This document shows, piece after piece, positions 62,805-64,000 of a DNA stretch of 64,000 nucleotides (position 1 is its first letter; the number at the start of each line of letters is the position of its first letter). A program made the position numbers and the translations under genes. The stretch is from Alcaligenes faecalis (GTDB lineage Bacteria > Pseudomonadota > Gammaproteobacteria > Burkholderiales > Burkholderiaceae_B), in contig NZ_CP031012.1 of assembly GCF_009497775.1 (NCBI RefSeq), positions 2,170,001-2,234,000 on the forward strand, written 5' to 3'. The notes beneath the pieces are model-generated. The model was not told where the DNA came from and ran no database searches. It worked only from the letters and a program-made list of their open reading frames with translations.

Positions 62805-64000
62805 TTAAATACGCGCAGAGATTCGGCAGTAATCCAGCGCCAGCGAACGGGTTTCGCTATCCAGCTCCAGGACCCCGTCCAGGGCGTCCAAAGCCTGACT
62901 GGCACGGCCATTGAGCTTGTCCAGACAATGCTCGATCACAGCCGGGATCTGAGTATAGCCAATCTGCCGTTCCAGGAAACGGTCTACGGCGATTTCATTG
63001 GCCGCATTCAAGGTCACGCAAGCGGCCTGGCTGCTGCGCAAGGCATCATAGGCCAGTCGCAGACAGGGAAAACGCAGAAAATCGGGTTGCTCAAAATCCA
63101 GGCGACCCATTGTGGCCAGATCCAGCAAGCCTACGCCGCTATACAGGCGCTCCGGAAAGCCCAGACCGTAGGCAATCGCCGTACGCATGTCGGGCTGCCC
63201 CAACTGCGCCATTACGGAACCGTCGATGTACTCGACCATGGAGTGAATCACGCTTTGCGGATGCACCACCACATCAATCTGATCAACAGGCACGGAGAAC
63301 AGCCAATGCGCCTCGATGACTTCCAGACCTTTATTCAGCATGGTGGCCGAGTCCACCGAAATCTTGCGGCCCATGCTCCAGTTGGGATGCGCGCAGGCTT
63401 GCTCGGGGGTCACTCCATCCAGTTCGGACAAGCTGCGCGAGCGGAAAGGCCCACCGGAAGCCGTGACCAAAAGACGGCGCAGAGCAGCCACGGGCTGACC
63501 GGGTTCTGGGGGCAGTTCACCCGCCAGACATTGGTAGATGGCGCTGTGTTCAGAGTCGATAGGCATCAACTGCGCCCCGCCCTCTTGCACGGCCTGCATG
63601 AAGATACGGCCCGCAGCAACCAGCGCTTCTTTATTAGCCAGCAATACGCGTTTGCCGGCACGCGCTGCGGCCAAGGCCGAGGGCAAACCGGCCGCGCCAA
63701 TAATGGCCGCCATAACGGTAGTCACTTGCGGATCTGCAGCCGTATCGGCCAGCGCCTGGGCGCCCACCCGAATCTCCGGCAAGGTGCCGCCCTGCCAGGC
63801 CGCCAGAAAGCGGCTACGTGCGGCTTCATCTGGCACTAGCACCACACGGGCTGCACTGTCACGAGCTTGCTCGGCCAGCAGCTCCATACGAGTGTGGCCG
63901 CTCACGGCATAAACCGCCATCCGGTCAGGATGGCGAGCAATCACATCCAGTGTGCTGATACCAATAGAGCCGGTGGCTCCTAACACACATACATGCTGGA
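62805..64000 (-). CDS. dxr: 1-Deoxy-D-xylulose 5-phosphate reductoisomerase (5' end outside)
   Basis: This NADPH-dependent enzyme makes MEP in isoprenoid synthesis. The frame runs on to the window edge ([13 protein letters not shown] can be read from 63998), so the first few residues are missing. Visible motifs are GATGSIG (NADPH binding), [12 protein letters not shown] near residue 115, [13 protein letters not shown] near 145, [10 protein letters not shown] near 180, [23 protein letters not shown] near 215 (core SMG.KIS.DSAT.MNKG) and [12 protein letters not shown]. It is the first visible gene of the long envelope operon; cdsA and uppS would be expected upstream. Confidence 0.96.
   Translation of the reverse strand, partial: QHVCVLGATGSIGISTLDVIARHPDRMAVYAVSGHTRMELLAEQARDSAARVVLVPDEAARSRFLAAWQGGTLPEIRVGAQALADTAADPQVTTVMAAIIGAAGLPSALAAARAGKRVLLANKEALVAAGRIFMQAVQEGGAQLMPIDSEHSAIYQCLAGELPPEPGQPVAALRRLLVTASGGPFRSRSLSELDGVTPEQACAHPNWSMGRKISVDSATMLNKGLEVIEAHWLFSVPVDQIDVVVHPQSVIHSMVEYIDGSVMAQLGQPDMRTAIAYGLGFPERLYSGVGLLDLATMGRLDFEQPDFLRFPCLRLAYDALRSSQAACVTLNAANEIAVDRFLERQIGYTQIPAVIEHCLDKLNGRASQALDALDGVLELDSETRSLALDYCRISARI

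Overview
The window looks like a piece of a betaproteobacterial chromosome, most probably Alcaligenaceae and likely Alcaligenes itself. This is inferred from gene content, gene order and a GC content that looks moderate. It was not tested by any search. Most genes are housekeeping or metabolic. Several interspersed stretches are AT-rich and carry orphan genes.

Layout. Positions 1-5.0 kb hold the 3' end of a Cu(+) P-type ATPase, a LysR regulator, and a minus-strand operon of MFS transporter, ProXp-ala-type editing enzyme and aspartase. A large autotransporter fills 5.6-8.9 kb. Positions 9.0-12.4 kb carry a YtoQ-like protein, a secreted cyclase-family hydrolase, a DsbA-like oxidoreductase and a LysR regulator. 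A perfect 11-copy heptanucleotide array (12533-12609) lies between that regulator and a tyrosine recombinase, which is divergent from a KfrA-like coiled-coil DNA-binding protein across a clear palindrome. Next come a small His/Cys-rich protein with a Met-rich, CueO-like multicopper oxidase, then purT and a double-domain polyphosphate:AMP phosphotransferase.

Positions 20.7-28.3 kb are the most accessory-looking part. They hold an AT-rich orphan gene, a DUF523 protein, a LysR/PhzF/RidA cluster, an orphan protein resembling the catalytic domain of diphtheria toxin and exotoxin A, a GNAT acetyltransferase and a tyrosine-recombinase homologue that has lost its nucleophilic tyrosine. Positions 28.4-35.6 kb carry small envelope and redox genes: an SH3-like protein, lipoproteins, cytochrome b561 with two YceI proteins, an ArsC-like protein, a YfcG-like GST, a DUF2789-FMN reductase fusion and an ankyrin protein.

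Positions 36-40 kb show the familiar mltG-[tmk]-holB-tatD order. The tmk position, however, is held by an opposite-strand gene for a T4-like deoxynucleoside monophosphate kinase. Positions 40-45.6 kb carry ygfZ, a valine/isobutyryl-CoA catabolic operon (acyl-CoA dehydrogenase, 3-hydroxyisobutyryl-CoA hydrolase, 3-hydroxyisobutyrate dehydrogenase) and the classical divergent ratA-rnfH/smpB pair. Positions 45.6-53.2 kb hold a type II NADH dehydrogenase, a TetR regulator, divergent ppsA/ppsR and an amidase. The last 10 kb are the conserved envelope-biogenesis operon dxr-rseP-bamA-skp-lpxD-fabZ-lpxA-lpxB-rnhB followed by an rRNA methyltransferase gene, with very short gaps or 4-base overlaps.

Best candidates for new biology: the toxin-like ADP-ribosyltransferase homologue (25467-26129), the possible replacement of thymidylate kinase by a phage-type enzyme (37947-38756), the recombinase/KfrA pair with its operator and neighbouring heptamer array (12.5-15.1 kb), and the tyrosine-less recombinase homologue (27157-28281). 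No tRNA, rRNA, intact insertion sequence or CRISPR array was seen.
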